This document shows, piece by piece, positions 45,884 to 56,758 of a stretch of 64,000 nt of DNA. The stretch covers positions 14,868,296 through 14,932,295 of the forward strand of contig JARWIR010000024.1 in NCBI GenBank assembly GCA_029959085.1, in the 5' to 3' direction. Every line of letters starts with the position of its first letter. Within the stretch, counting starts at the first letter, position 1. A model generated the notes under the pieces. The model was not told the origin of the DNA and made no database searches. It saw only the letters and a list, made by a program, of their open reading frames with translations. Both the position numbers and the translations under genes were made by a program. The DNA comes from Nemophila menziesii (lineage: Eukaryota > Streptophyta > Magnoliopsida > Boraginales > Hydrophyllaceae).

Positions 45884-48800
45884 TAGGGGTGAGCACGGGC
45901 CGGGTTTACCCCGGGTTGGGGTCTAGGGTAAGTGTAGGGTAGATTAGCCGGGTCTAGGTTTGGTCAAGGGTAAGGGTAGGGTTAAATTTTAACCTACCCT
46001 CGGATTACCCAAACACGGGTTACCCTCGGGTTTACCCTATGGTAATTAAACCTGTAAATCAGAAAAGTAATTATAATATAAAGCTAAAAAATTAATACAA
46101 ATTGCAAATTTCTCCCATATAATTGACTTAAATCACAAAATACCCTCAGATACACAAAATATTAAAACTTAACTATTACAAATTGCAATTTAATCCCTTG
46201 AATTACTCAAATTCACAAAATAAAAGGTATAACTAAATGAAATTCTTCTAAAATATTACAACACAATCAAATTCATTAAAAATATTACAACACATTCAAT
46301 CATAATCAAAACTCAAAAGCTTCAACTTCAAATTCATCACAATCACTTCCTGGAGCATTCCAATTCCAATTTCCTGTTACTTAAAAGCATTCTCAAATAT
46401 ATCAGTAAGTTATTAAGTTAAACATATTAAGGCTTAACCCCTAAGCCTTAGAACAGTGTCATCATAGGCTGCAATGTAATAACTTATAATTGAGTAGATC
46501 ATCATAGGCCTCGTGTTATAAACACTTTCATCGGCCTCAGATATAGTTGGAAAATAGCACGGGATTCCCGGAAAACCAACTACACCTCATCACCTGATTG
46601 TGTTTTAAACACGTAGGCAACTCACTACAAAAGGCGGCTACCATTACATGTTTATGTAAAACACAATGATAATAAGGTAAGGGTTTAGCTTACCCAAAAT
46701 AATTTGTTACTTGACTATTTTATCCAACATTTTCAGGTGGTGTAATGTCAAATGCACCTAAAATACACAAGTCAGAATGTTAGTATTTTCAATATATTCC
46801 ATATATTATTATATTAAGTATGAATGAAGTAAAGAGAGTTCAAATTACCAAATTCAGCCTCAAGTTCTTCTACTCTATCCATGGCGGCTTCTACCGATAA
46901 TGACTCACGCAACCAGTTTTGTGTACATATTAGTGCCTCCACAGTGTTTGGGTGTAAAGAGCTCCTGAAACTATCAAGAACTCTTCCACCAGTACTAAAA
47001 GAGGACTCAGATGCGACAGTAGAAATAGGAACAGATAATATGTTACGGGCCATTAAAGATAAAACAGGAAAACGTTGAGAATTCCCCCTCCACCAGACCA
47101 GGGCATCAAAATGCTCATCATCATCGCCTTCAATAGCTTCCGAAAGGTATTTGTCAAGCTCAGTATTCCCACTTTTAGTTTGTGTTGAATCATGAAATAA
47201 CTTAAAATTGATCTCTAAAGAATTTTCGGGAATCGCTAGTTGCGGAAGATGATGATTTTGATGCAGCAGCTGGTTCAGTGCGCACAATTATTGGATTTGC
47301 TATAGCAAAATAACTCTCAAACACTGATTTTAATCCATGACTAATTTCCTCAATTAAGGGGCTGACTTGAATAGTACCATGCATAAATTCTAACCAATAT
47401 CTGACATAAGCAAACTTCTTTCTCGGGTCAAGTATAGCCGCCATGTAGAGTAAGATATTCATTTGAGCATTTACACCCCAATACTTGTTAAATTTTTCCT
47501 TCATTTTCGAAGCCATTAAATCTAGAATCGTGTTATTCCCCGGCCCAAGATTATACATTCCTCGATATAAAATAAGTATCTCATCAAAGTACAAATTTGA
47601 AGTTATATACTTTGTACCAGAGAAGCGTAAAGTAGCGTCATAAAATAGTTTAAGATATGTTACCAAGAAATGAGCATTATCCCAATCAATATCAGTAGGT
47701 AATCCATGGCCTAAACATTCTATATACTCGGTGAACATTTTATTTTCTTTGAACATTTTGTTGAAGACTTTCTCATATTTTTCGGCTCCATCTAGCATAA
47801 GATAAGTTGAGTTCCACCTAGTATCAACATCAAGACAAACAACACTCGTAGCAGAGATGTTAGCTAGAGAAACATAACGTTTGAAGCATAAAAACCGGCT
47901 AGGGGATGATTTAACATAACGTACTACATCTCGAATTCGTACAATGGCAGAACGAATAGTTTTCAAACCAGATTTGACTATAAGGTTTAGAATCTGGCAA
48001 CAACACCTAATGTGCAAGTATTTGTTTTGGCATATAATGGGTGGTTTGGGAAGCAATGATTTATTGATTATATAATCAACGGCTACATTATTAGAACTCG
48101 CATTATCGGCAGTAATTGTTAGAATTTTATCAATCCCCCAATCTTGTAAAACTGACTGAATTTTTAAACCCACAGTTTCCCCCTTATGATCCTCAATCAT
48201 AGAAAAACTAATTATACGTTTTCTTAAAACCCAATTATTGTCAATAAAATGTGCAGTAACAACCATATAGTTTAAATTTTGAATAGAAGTCCAAGTATTA
48301 GAGGTCAGATTTATTCTTTTCCCCCTCAAGCGAGTTTTCAAAAGTGTTTTTTGTTGAGTAAATTTTTTTGCAATGTCTCGTGCAACAGTCCATCTAGATG
48401 GGATTTTAAAAAGTGGTTGCATAAGATAACAGAAATTTTTAAAACCGACACCTTCAACAACACAAAATGACATTTCATCTAATATTACCATCTCAGCTAG
48501 GGCATTTCTAGCAGTTTCTTGTGTAAAAACATAAGATTCAATAACCCCATCCCCTTTGGGCGAAAAACCTAAAGTGGACTGACCAGTTTCAACAATGTTA
48601 AAAGGATATTTTGGACAACGATTAGCATGTAAAGGGTTCATGTGTTTGTTTAGGTTATTAGTCCCATGGTTATCAGAACTCGCAGCATATCTTTTATCAC
48701 AATAATAACAAACACCATACCTAAGGCCATTTAACCAAATTTTATGAAAATGATCCCAACAATTAGCCGAGGTCACATTTTTTCTTTTTTTACTAGGGGG

Positions 48801-49790
48801 AACAATGGTATTTTCCTGAGAAAGAGGTGGGGGTTGAGTACCTTCAGTGGGTTGATTAGTATCATCCACATCAATGCCTATAGGTTCTATTTCAACCATG
48901 TTAAAGAACAATCTGCAATGAAAAGTGTGAAATTAATTACATCAGAAGGCAATAAAAAGAAAGAAATTAGTTAAATCAAAAAGAAATTAAATTACCCACC
49001 TGAGAAACTTTAAGAATGCTTTAGAAAATAAAATGCGTATAGCCTGTGAACAAAAACAAAACCATAAAATTAATTAACAACACAAGAACACTTATAGAAA
49101 ATACAAACACTATGAAATTGATTAAATTCTTACCTAAAGTGATTCGTATCTGTGACAAAAAAATTGAAACAAATTAATACGGTGAAAATAATTAACAGAA
49201 AATGAAATAGAAATAGATTGAGAAGAGAGATTAGAAATACCTTTGAAATGGTGTGGCTTTGCTCGATCTGAAAAAGCCCCAATATATAGCCAAAAACCCA
49301 TGGCTAATCAAATGAGAATAAGGCAACACGTTATTGAAACTTTCAACAACAGCTACATCAGACCTCAAAGAGGGGTTTTTCAGGCCACATTAAATGAAAG
49401 CTCTCGAACCCAACAACCAAACGCGGCTTCATTAAATGTTGACCCAGGGTTAGGGTACTAATCGGCAGAGAAGAGAAGAAGAATAATAATATAGTACAAG
49501 ATATAGGCATCTAGCATACAGTAATCGGCAGAGAAGATAGAGATTTGATGGCTTAGGGTTCTCCTTTTTCGTGTTTCAGACGAAGAGATAGATAAAGTAG
49601 CGTACGAGAGAAGCTGAGAATGGAAGGAAATGAAATGAAGTTTCGGATATTTCACGTTATATGATTTTTTTCTTTTTTTATTGATGAACAGTGTCGGGTT
49701 GGACGGGTCCAACACGAGTGTTAAGTGTCCAAAGAGAGGCCCGGTGGTATTTGGACGGGTCCAGTTTTTCAAATGGTAGGCCCAAGTTAA
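45884..49790 (-). mobile_element. hAT transposon with long transposase gene
   Basis: The left terminus is TAGGGGTGAGCACGGGCC at 45884, followed by GGGTAA/ACCCGG-rich subterminal repeats to about 46030. The transposase gene lies on the minus strand (48911-46720). The right side (about 49660-49770) has GGACGGGTCCA-type subterminal repeats, but I could not find a matching terminal inverted repeat or an 8-bp duplication, so the right end is approximate and may be damaged. Confidence 0.7.
46720..48911 (-). pseudogene. hAT transposase (BED finger, RNase H fold, dimerisation domain)
   Basis: hAT transposases cut and paste their element. The first frame (48911-47202, 569 residues) has a BED zinc finger (C68, C71, H90, H95). 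The RNase H-like core follows with INLTSNTWTSIQNLNYM and ILTITADNASSNN (Asp269). The second frame (47287-46814) carries the C-terminal dimerisation domain: WWRGNSQRFPVLSLMARNIL, VPISTVASESSFSTGGRVL and LICTQNWL. A single frameshift near 47230-47285 separates them. Asn205 (codon 48297-48299) stands where related transposases have the first catalytic Asp. A last small exon (46757-46720) fits GT/AG borders at 46848 and 46758 and would end FDITPPENVG. Probably inactive. Confidence 0.85.
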
Positions 49791-50360
49791 CATTGGGCCA
49801 ATGTTAAAAATACCTAATATCCCCTTTTTTTATCCCCTTTTTTATCTCAATTACCCAAACCCAAAGTCTTGCTCAGCCTAACAAACAAGACAAAACTGGT
49901 ACATTCTCCCATGCAATGGTACGTCAAATACAAGTTCTATCTCCTGTAATGGTTGTCTCTCTCCTCCACACTCCAGCACAGTACAATCGCTACCATCTCT
50001 TACATGTAGTGACGAGAGCAAACAAAACAAATCTCATCCGCATAAGAAAAAATATGTGCTCTCATCCAATATAAAAGCTTCAAGAGTAGATAATTTTGTT
50101 GGTGTTCAGTTTAGAAGATGAAGCAAACTTAATATCAGGCTTTTCAATACATTCACTTATGCTTTTACGCTACGTAATAATTGATTTGTGTTATTATGAT
50201 GATTAACTAATTTTTAGACACATAATGTGGTTATTATATGTGTATTTCTAGGTTTTTTTAGGTGCTTGAGATAGGCAAATTTGCTGTTATATAGGTGTGT
50301 GTATTGTGTATGTATACTCTGGTCATATATGCTGAATGTGTGAAGTGTCTGGAAATATGA
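48912..50360. other. hAT 5' region and spacer, no gene seen
   Basis: Contains the presumed promoter and leader of the hAT gene on the minus strand, then ordinary AT-rich sequence. The 49243-49461 frame has no recognisable motif. No RNA gene seen. Confidence 0.45.
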
Positions 50361-51540
50361 GTAAATACCCATTCGGATTCATATACTGAAATAGTATGAG
50401 TTCAAAATGGGTAAATACCCATACGGATTCATATATCATAAAATATGAGTTAAAATGGGCAAAAACCAGTAGGGACGATTCATATACTTGGGTTTATATA
50501 AGTTAAACTAGGTAAAGACTAGGGATGGCAACGGATCGGATTATTGCGAAAAAATCCAAAACCATGTCCATATCCATTTAATTTATTAAAAACCAAACCC
50601 TAACGGATTTAACCATCGGATTTACTTTTCAAAACCATATCCGAATAATTCGGATTCGGTTTTTTAAACGGTTTTTCGGATTTTAACCATAACCCGGCTC
50701 GTGAGGCGTCCCTCTCGCAGTAAGATTCCTAACCTCGCCTCGCTCTCGTGACATGCCAAACTATAACTCTCTTAATATATTCTCCAATATATAAAATATT
50801 ATGTTGATCTTTAATTAAATAACGTTTGTTACTTCTTTTGTTAATTCTAATATTTAGATTTTAGTTTTGAGATATGAAAATACTTTTACCTATATTACTA
50901 TAAATATATAAAGATAGATGATAATAAACGGGTTTTTGGTTATTCGATTTTATTTTTATCCAAAATTTTAACCTAAAGGATTTAACCATCGGTTACATTT
51001 TTCAGAACCATAACCTAACGGTTTTATCCATGGTTGCATAATCGATTTTTAATCGGTTCAAATTTTCATCGATTTTAATTTTAAACCATAACCATTTCCA
51101 TCCTTATCTATAGTTGGGTTCAGACTTTTGCCCTTTTGGTAATTAAAAATCAAAAAAATATATGAAAGATGGACTTCACAATATAAAAATACATGGATTT
51201 TAGCCTTTAGTAGGTAAAATAAAATCAGATATATATATATATATATACATAAAACGGATTTTCGGTTTTTCGGATTTTTTTAAATCTAAAACCATAACCT
51301 AACGGTTTTAACCATCGGTTTCACTTTTTAAAACCAAACCCTAACGGATTTAACCACGGTTACATAATCGGTTTTTATTCGGTTCGGTAATCCGTCGGGT
51401 TCGGATTAAAATCGTAACCACTGCCATCCCTAGTAAAGACCCATTAAGATCTGTACACTGGAAAATGTGAGTACAAATAGTTGAATACCCATTGGGATTC
51501 ATATATTGGAAAATGTAATGGATCTTAATTGGTAAATGAG
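50361..51540. repeat. Minisatellite, about 50-bp period, split by a hAT element
   Basis: GTAAATACCCATTCGGATTC-type units start at 50361, 50411, about 50459, 50512 (continuing at 51433 after the insertion), about 51480 and about 51531. Each unit has a TAAATACCCA head and an ATTCATATA...GAAAATATGAG tail. About six diverged copies remain. Confidence 0.75.
50520..51432. mobile_element. Non-autonomous hAT element, 913 bp, TSD GTAAAGAC
   Basis: It starts TAGGGATGGCAACGG and ends CACTGCCATCCCTA, giving a 10-11 bp terminal inverted repeat. The perfect 8-bp duplication GTAAAGAC stands at 50512-50519 and 51433-51440. The interior consists of repeated phrases such as AACGGATTTAACCATCGG and contains an (AT)n run near 51228-51246. 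There is no coding capacity. Confidence 0.93.
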
Positions 51541-51959
51541 CAAACTTAAAGTAGATAGTATACCCACTATGAAATACACATTAGTTGTAATAACATATAA
51601 TGTGGTATTTACCCATTGGTAATAGTCCACCCTATACTTGACATTAATATATGAAATATGTGATGATGGGTTTCTACCCATTTAAACGAATAACTGGTTG
51701 TGATAACAAATAGGATTGATCCACACACGATTGCAAAATGGTTTTTACCCATAACTAATAATATTTTATGATATTATGTGCAAAGAATGGTTTAATAACT
51801 AAAAAACTTGTTGGAGACTTGTAAGGAGGTTTCTCAGGTTGGAAATGAAGCTTCTCATATCAAGGCATACAAACGTCTACCACATAAAAGGGGTGTATGA
51901 CGAAAGAGACAATACACCACGAGTAATAAAGATTGATCGATTAATGCAAGCTATATTCG

Positions 51960-52420
51960 ATAAATTAAATTCGAACTCCATTAATTGATGGATTTGAAAT
52001 AGGAGGTAAAAAACTGAAGGTAACTGCCCTGACTAATATTGGGCGTCGATGGTACAGGTGGACCGACACTGGTTTGGTACGGGAAAACGACTTGAAAGAT
52101 ATGTTATGGTTCTCCAGAAACTTCCCATATCAAGATGACATGATACAGACGAAGCAAGTTCAAGATAAAATCATGTCGATATCAGAATTGAACTTTGATT
52201 CCTTCACAATTTTAGTTTGTATGATTTGTCGACCATCTTCTACCATTCATGATTGGCGCACTTGAAGTGAGTTTTTAAGTCAGCGCAATTTCAATGACCT
52301 GCTAAGATATGATTGGGGAACTCGTATTAGTGATGAGCTTGTAACATCGTCAATGAAAAGGTTGGAATCAGGCGTTGGAGGTGCAACTACATTATATTGG
52401 TAATTTTATTTCCCAAATCA
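51960..52420 (+). pseudogene. Fragment resembling a plant mobile-element protein (DUF1985-like)
   Basis: One frame reads RRWYRWTDTGLVRENDLKDM then LNFDSFTILVCMICRPSS (52074-52265). After a stop, FNDLLRYDWGTRISDELVTS and SMKRLESG follow. The second part resembles the DxWG...F/L-D-LxxSxKR pattern near the end of DUF1985-type domains found with Ulp1-like mobile elements. The similarity is weak and from memory of the pattern; it could be chance. Confidence 0.25.
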
Positions 52421-52788
52421 ATAATGTTTTATCCATAAAAAATTATTTGTCCAAGTATCTACGCTATAAGCCAAAATATAACGTCGATACTCGACTTTTC
52501 TCAAAGGAACCTTGACATACTTACTTTGGAAGAAATACATAGGGAATAGAGTAATAATACCTCATTTCTGGGCCAGTTTCTTGAGGATGGGTTATACACG
52601 CAAGCATCATGAGACACTATGTTGTATCAGTTTAGCTTCTCTCAGGCTTATGTTGCACATTCGCCTTATAATTAAACTGCGCTCAAGCGTCCTTTCGCGT
52701 ATCTATCGACATATATACATACATGCCGCTCCAGCAGAAACGGGACTCTCTAGTTATTCAATATGTAAACTCTCTCTCTAAAATGTTT
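52421..52788. other. Spacer, no gene seen
   Basis: Non-coding sequence between the DUF1985-like fragment and the 412-bp duplication. The frame at 52512-52781 shows no recognisable motif. Confidence 0.5.
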
Positions 52789-53612
52789 GTGGTTAATATA
52801 AAGTCGGCTTAAGTCTCCATAGCTTCTCGGGTTAAGGAATCCCTGGTACCAAGGATGTTAATGTTGAGTGTCAGAGTTCCATAGGGAGTGCACCTCCTTT
52901 TGGTCCTGGCCTAATGTCTGGTCTCAAGAATAGTTGTGAGAGGTTAGAAAATCTTTGGACCTTCATCGGGATCCACGGAAAGACCAAAAAAAATCTTCTC
53001 GCTTAGTCATCGGGATTAAGGTAGCGCATTCTCTACTCTCCTACTTATATGATTCAATATTCCTAACTCTCCCCTTCTCTTTCCACATATGCATATATGC
53101 TGAAGTGTATATTACATAAATTGAGTGTCATAAAAAATAATAAATATTATGAAATCTAAGACCAAATTTCAGAAATTTAGCCCAAACCCGGTCTTGGTTT
53201 GTGGTTAATATAAAGTCGGCTTAAGTCTCCATAACTTCTCGGGTTAAGGAATCCCTGGTACCAAGGATGTTAATGTTGAGTGTCAGAGTTCCATAGGGAG
53301 TGCACCTCCTTTTGGTCCTGGCCTAATGTCTGGTTTCAAAAATAGTTGTGAGAGGTTAGAAAATCTTTGGACCTTCATCAGGATCCACGGAAGGACCAAA
53401 AAAAATCTTCTCGCTTAGTCATCGGGAGTAAGGTAGCGCATTATCTACTCTCCTACTTATATGATTCAATATTCCTAACTCTCCCTTTCTCTTTCCACAT
53501 ATGCATATATGCCGAAGTATATATTACATAAATTGAGTGTCATAAAAAATAATAAATATTATGAAATCTAAGACCAAATTTTAAAAATTTAGCCCAAACC
53601 CGATCTTGGTTT
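52789..53612. repeat. 412-bp tandem duplication
   Basis: Copy 1 (52789-53200) and copy 2 (53201-53612) are direct neighbours offset by 412 bp, with roughly a dozen differences by eye. GTTTGTGGTTAAT occurs at the start of copy 1 and at the junction, a possible microhomology. Neither copy has coding capacity or TG...CA ends, so they are not LTRs. Confidence 0.9.
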
Positions 53613-53817
53613 GGATTATAGTTACGGTTTACCAAGGGTTTCTCCAAAGAGTTACTTTTCAAGTACTAGTAAATCTAAGTATTTGTTTCAATGTGAAAAG
53701 AATATTTCTAATCACAGTGCATACATTGCAAAAAACTAAGAATGAGACCGAGTTTAGTTTAGCTATAAAGAAATGCCAAAAAACATTGAATACTTCTTTT
53801 TAGAAAGAGTAAAATTA

Positions 53818-54610
53818 TTAAAGTAAATTTAATACATATACTTCTACAATATATACTTCCTTTAGCAACCGTATATCTGGTTGAAAAACGTGCCTTTGGT
53901 GGTCCGTTATGGGTGTATTTGTTATATACCGATCAACAGTGGTCGCTAAATTTTGGTCACTAGAAACTAGTCGGTAAAGAGCTCTATTGACGATCAAACT
54001 ATTATGTTGGATACTGCACATACTACCGGTCTGCGGGTAGTCGATAATGGTATACATTAATGACTACTAAAGTGATTGGTAAAAGATAAACCTTTATCGA
54101 CCACTACGGTGGTCGTTATATCCTTTTATCCATTAGCGACCAATAACACGGTCAGTGAAGGTTTTTTTAATTAAATAAAACCAAAAATTTTGAATCAAAC
54201 TAAACAAGATAGACAACTTGTAAATATTGAAGTAAATTTTATAAATATACTTCCACGGAAACATCTCTTCACGACCGCATATATGGTTTTGAAAGGTGTC
54301 TATAATGATTAGTAATGGGTGTATTTTTATTTTCCCAATCGATGGTATTAGCAAAATTTTGGTCACTAGAAACTAGTCGGTGAAGAATTCTATGGGCGAC
54401 CAAACTCTTGCGTTGGAAACTGCACACCGGTCAGCCGGTGCCCGGTAATGGTATACGTTAATGACTACTAAATTGATCGGTAAAAGATATACATTTACCG
54501 ACCACTACGGTTGTCATTATTTCATTTTACCCATTATTGAACAATAATGTGGTGCTGACAGGTAAAGGTTTCTTTAATTGAAGAAAAACAAAAATTTGAA
54601 TCAAACTAAA
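53818..54610. repeat. CACTA subterminal repeats, two copies about 406 bp apart
   Basis: GGTCACTAGAAACTAGTCGG occurs at 53955 and 54361. Shared around it are ATGGTATAC, TTAATGACTACTAAA, GGTAAAAGATA and a palindrome CGACCAC-TACG-GTGGTCG (54098-54115, damaged in copy 2). Short phrases of the form ACCGACCACTACGGTGGTCG are the kind of motif repeated near CACTA ends. Confidence 0.6.
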
Positions 54611-55199
54611 TCAAACCAAAATACAAACGAGATAGATAACTTATCAAAAATTAAAACTAATCAAAATTAATTATAAAAATCAAACTAAACTAAAATTCAT
54701 TTACGGATACAAATAAATAAAGTCGGGTTAATACAAATATGTATACTAAATCAATAAAGAGATCGATCATCCGGGGACTAGGTCACATCACCATCATCAT
54801 CATCTCTGAGCGAACGGATCGTAAATGATTGTGTTGTAAGTGGATGACTCCGCTACCATTAAGTATTTAACTATAGTGGATCGGTGGGGAAGTTCTCGAA
54901 CCTCGAAATCTAAAGCATCTCAACTGGCTGATTGAGGTGCTCAGTGATCTACTTGAAACCAACGGGAGTAAATCCTGACATAATTTGTGTGCTTGTAGTA
55001 GTGCAGTGGAGTTCTGGTTCGAATCGATACTCGATGACTAGGCTAATCGGTGGTTGCACTCATTAAGGTACTCAAGTGATTTTGGCAAGGTATCGATCAT
55101 CCATTTTGATATTTGGCAATTGTCGTGGTCCTAAACCTGGTCCTGGCCCTAGTTCTGGCCCTAGCTAGGAGCGACTAGTCTAACTTCCGTATTCCAACC

Positions 55200-56460
55200 C
55201 CTTTGCACAGGGCCTATATGTTTATTTTCCACCTTGATCACAGTTCGGATTTGATCAATCTGTGTTAATGACATCACTAGTGTGGCAGAAGACTCGACGC
55301 ATTTTCCTGAGGATCTTTTGGCAGAGTCAACCGTTCTCTCAGCGCGACCTGTTACAGAAATTTGATATATATATATATATATAAGTCAAAAATAATATTT
55401 ATTGAACTTTAGTGTATTCAAACTTACATCGCAGTCATGTTATTATTCATCCCTCCAATCAATATTCGTCTTCGACCATCCAATTTTGTTGTAATAGTCC
55501 ACCATCTGGGGTATAATCTTTGAAGGTGAAGTAGCAACGACATTTACCCCTTACTCTGGGACAGTATTGTCCATAGCCTACACGACGTCTTGTAAGACAA
55601 CACATACACACAATATATCAGGGAAACATAAACGATGAATGTACGAAAAACATTACCTCTGCCATCTTGTGTCAAGTTGTTGTTAGAGTGGTCGAGCCAT
55701 ACCCACTTCACAGACATGTTTCTCTCAGTTTTTCTTCTAGTTAGCTAATTTTTTCGGTTTAAAATAAATGTATTAAAGTCTATGTACATTATCACTAAAT
55801 TATTGAAATAGATATTTTTCCTAAAAAATCTAGTTAGCCCACATCTCCAACATCAAGGGCCAGTCTTTTAGTCTGAAATTCTCAAGGATTTGACCAGTTG
55901 CGAGATAAGACTTTCGAAGTGCCCCCTTGTGGTCCTTGTATCGCAATATGAATTTTCCTAGTACGTTCTTTTGGATATTAGTCTAGTCCAGTCGGGTTTT
56001 CCATTCCTCCACCAAAAAAAATGTTGCCAGAAAAAGACAAAATTAACCAAAAATCTAGTTTTAACAAAGAAAATTATACAAACAAGGAACCTATTAGTAG
56101 GCGGTCCCGAATATTGTCCATGTTATATTGGGGTATCTACGACCACTTGTGATAGTAGTAGGGAATGAATTCCATGATCATATTCTCAACGAGACGGGAT
56201 AAATGGTGCTCGTCTTCCCTGACGGGGTTCCATGTACCATCCACGACACAAAAATATATGTGGATCGTGGTATCGTGCCTCTCCTTAGCCTTCTTTACTT
56301 GCCTATCTCTAAAGATTAACGTTAAATACATATATGCATATGCCCGTTAAAAAATCAAATATGTTACTATATTTCACCTAAACTCAAACACATAGAAACA
56401 GGATTTGGTGGACCCCGATTTGGATTATGTCCATCTACATCTCTACAGTGTGATCGTGGA
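55200..56460 (-). pseudogene. TNP1-like CACTA protein, exon remnants
   Basis: The best exon (56331-56137) reads RQVKKAKERHDTTIHIYFCV, VDGTWNPVREDEHHLSRLV and FIPYYYHKWSDVDTP. A second (about 55945-55830) gives HKGALRKSYLATGQILE and FRLKDWPLMLEMWA. Further pieces lie near 55680 and 55340-55200. Exons are separated by stop-containing stretches that could be introns or decay. The 56137-56331 exon matches the plus-strand remnant at 3792-3983. An upstream piece near 56460 reads MVDVNPRSHCRDVDG. Confidence 0.5.
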
Positions 56461-56504
56461 TTAACATCAACCATGATTTGCACATAATATTTTTCAAAAA
56501 TTGC

Positions 56505-56758
56505 ACTTTAAGTCCTTATTTTATGCGAAATTGCACATTAAATCCCTATATTGATAAAAAAATTGCACTTTAAGGCCCTGATATTAAAAACTACATTTTA
56601 ACTCCTTATATTTTGCAAAATTTGAACATGTAGTCCCTATATTAACAAAAAAAAATTGACTTTAAGCCCTTTTTTATGCAAAAATACAATTTAAGTTCCT
56701 ATGTGATGCAAAATTTACACATGTAATCTCTATATTAATAAAAAATGCACTTTAAGCA
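56505..56758. repeat. Minisatellite of about 60-65 bp units
   Basis: Phrases of the form TTGCACTTTAAGTCCTTAT, GCGAAATTGCACATTAAATC and CCCTATATT-ATAAAAAA recur about four times with drift. The sequence is AT-rich and non-coding, between the CACTA remnant and the next ORF. Confidence 0.7.

Larger units (their letters stand above)
53818..56460 (-). mobile_element. CACTA (En/Spm-like) transposon remnant
   Basis: Subterminal repeats on the left and a TNP1-like gene on the minus strand to the right define the remnant. Neither CACTA terminus nor a 3-bp target duplication could be located, so the boundaries are approximate. Confidence 0.5.

Noticed and set aside
49660..50100. Right terminus of the hAT element that starts at 45884
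   Set aside because: Only subterminal-type repeats (GGACGGGTCCA) were found; no TGCTCACCCCTA-like end or duplication of GAACAAAC.
52789..53612. The 412-bp repeats as a pair of LTRs or a TRIM element
   Set aside because: Copies are directly adjacent with no internal region, no TG...CA ends, no primer site and no target duplication.
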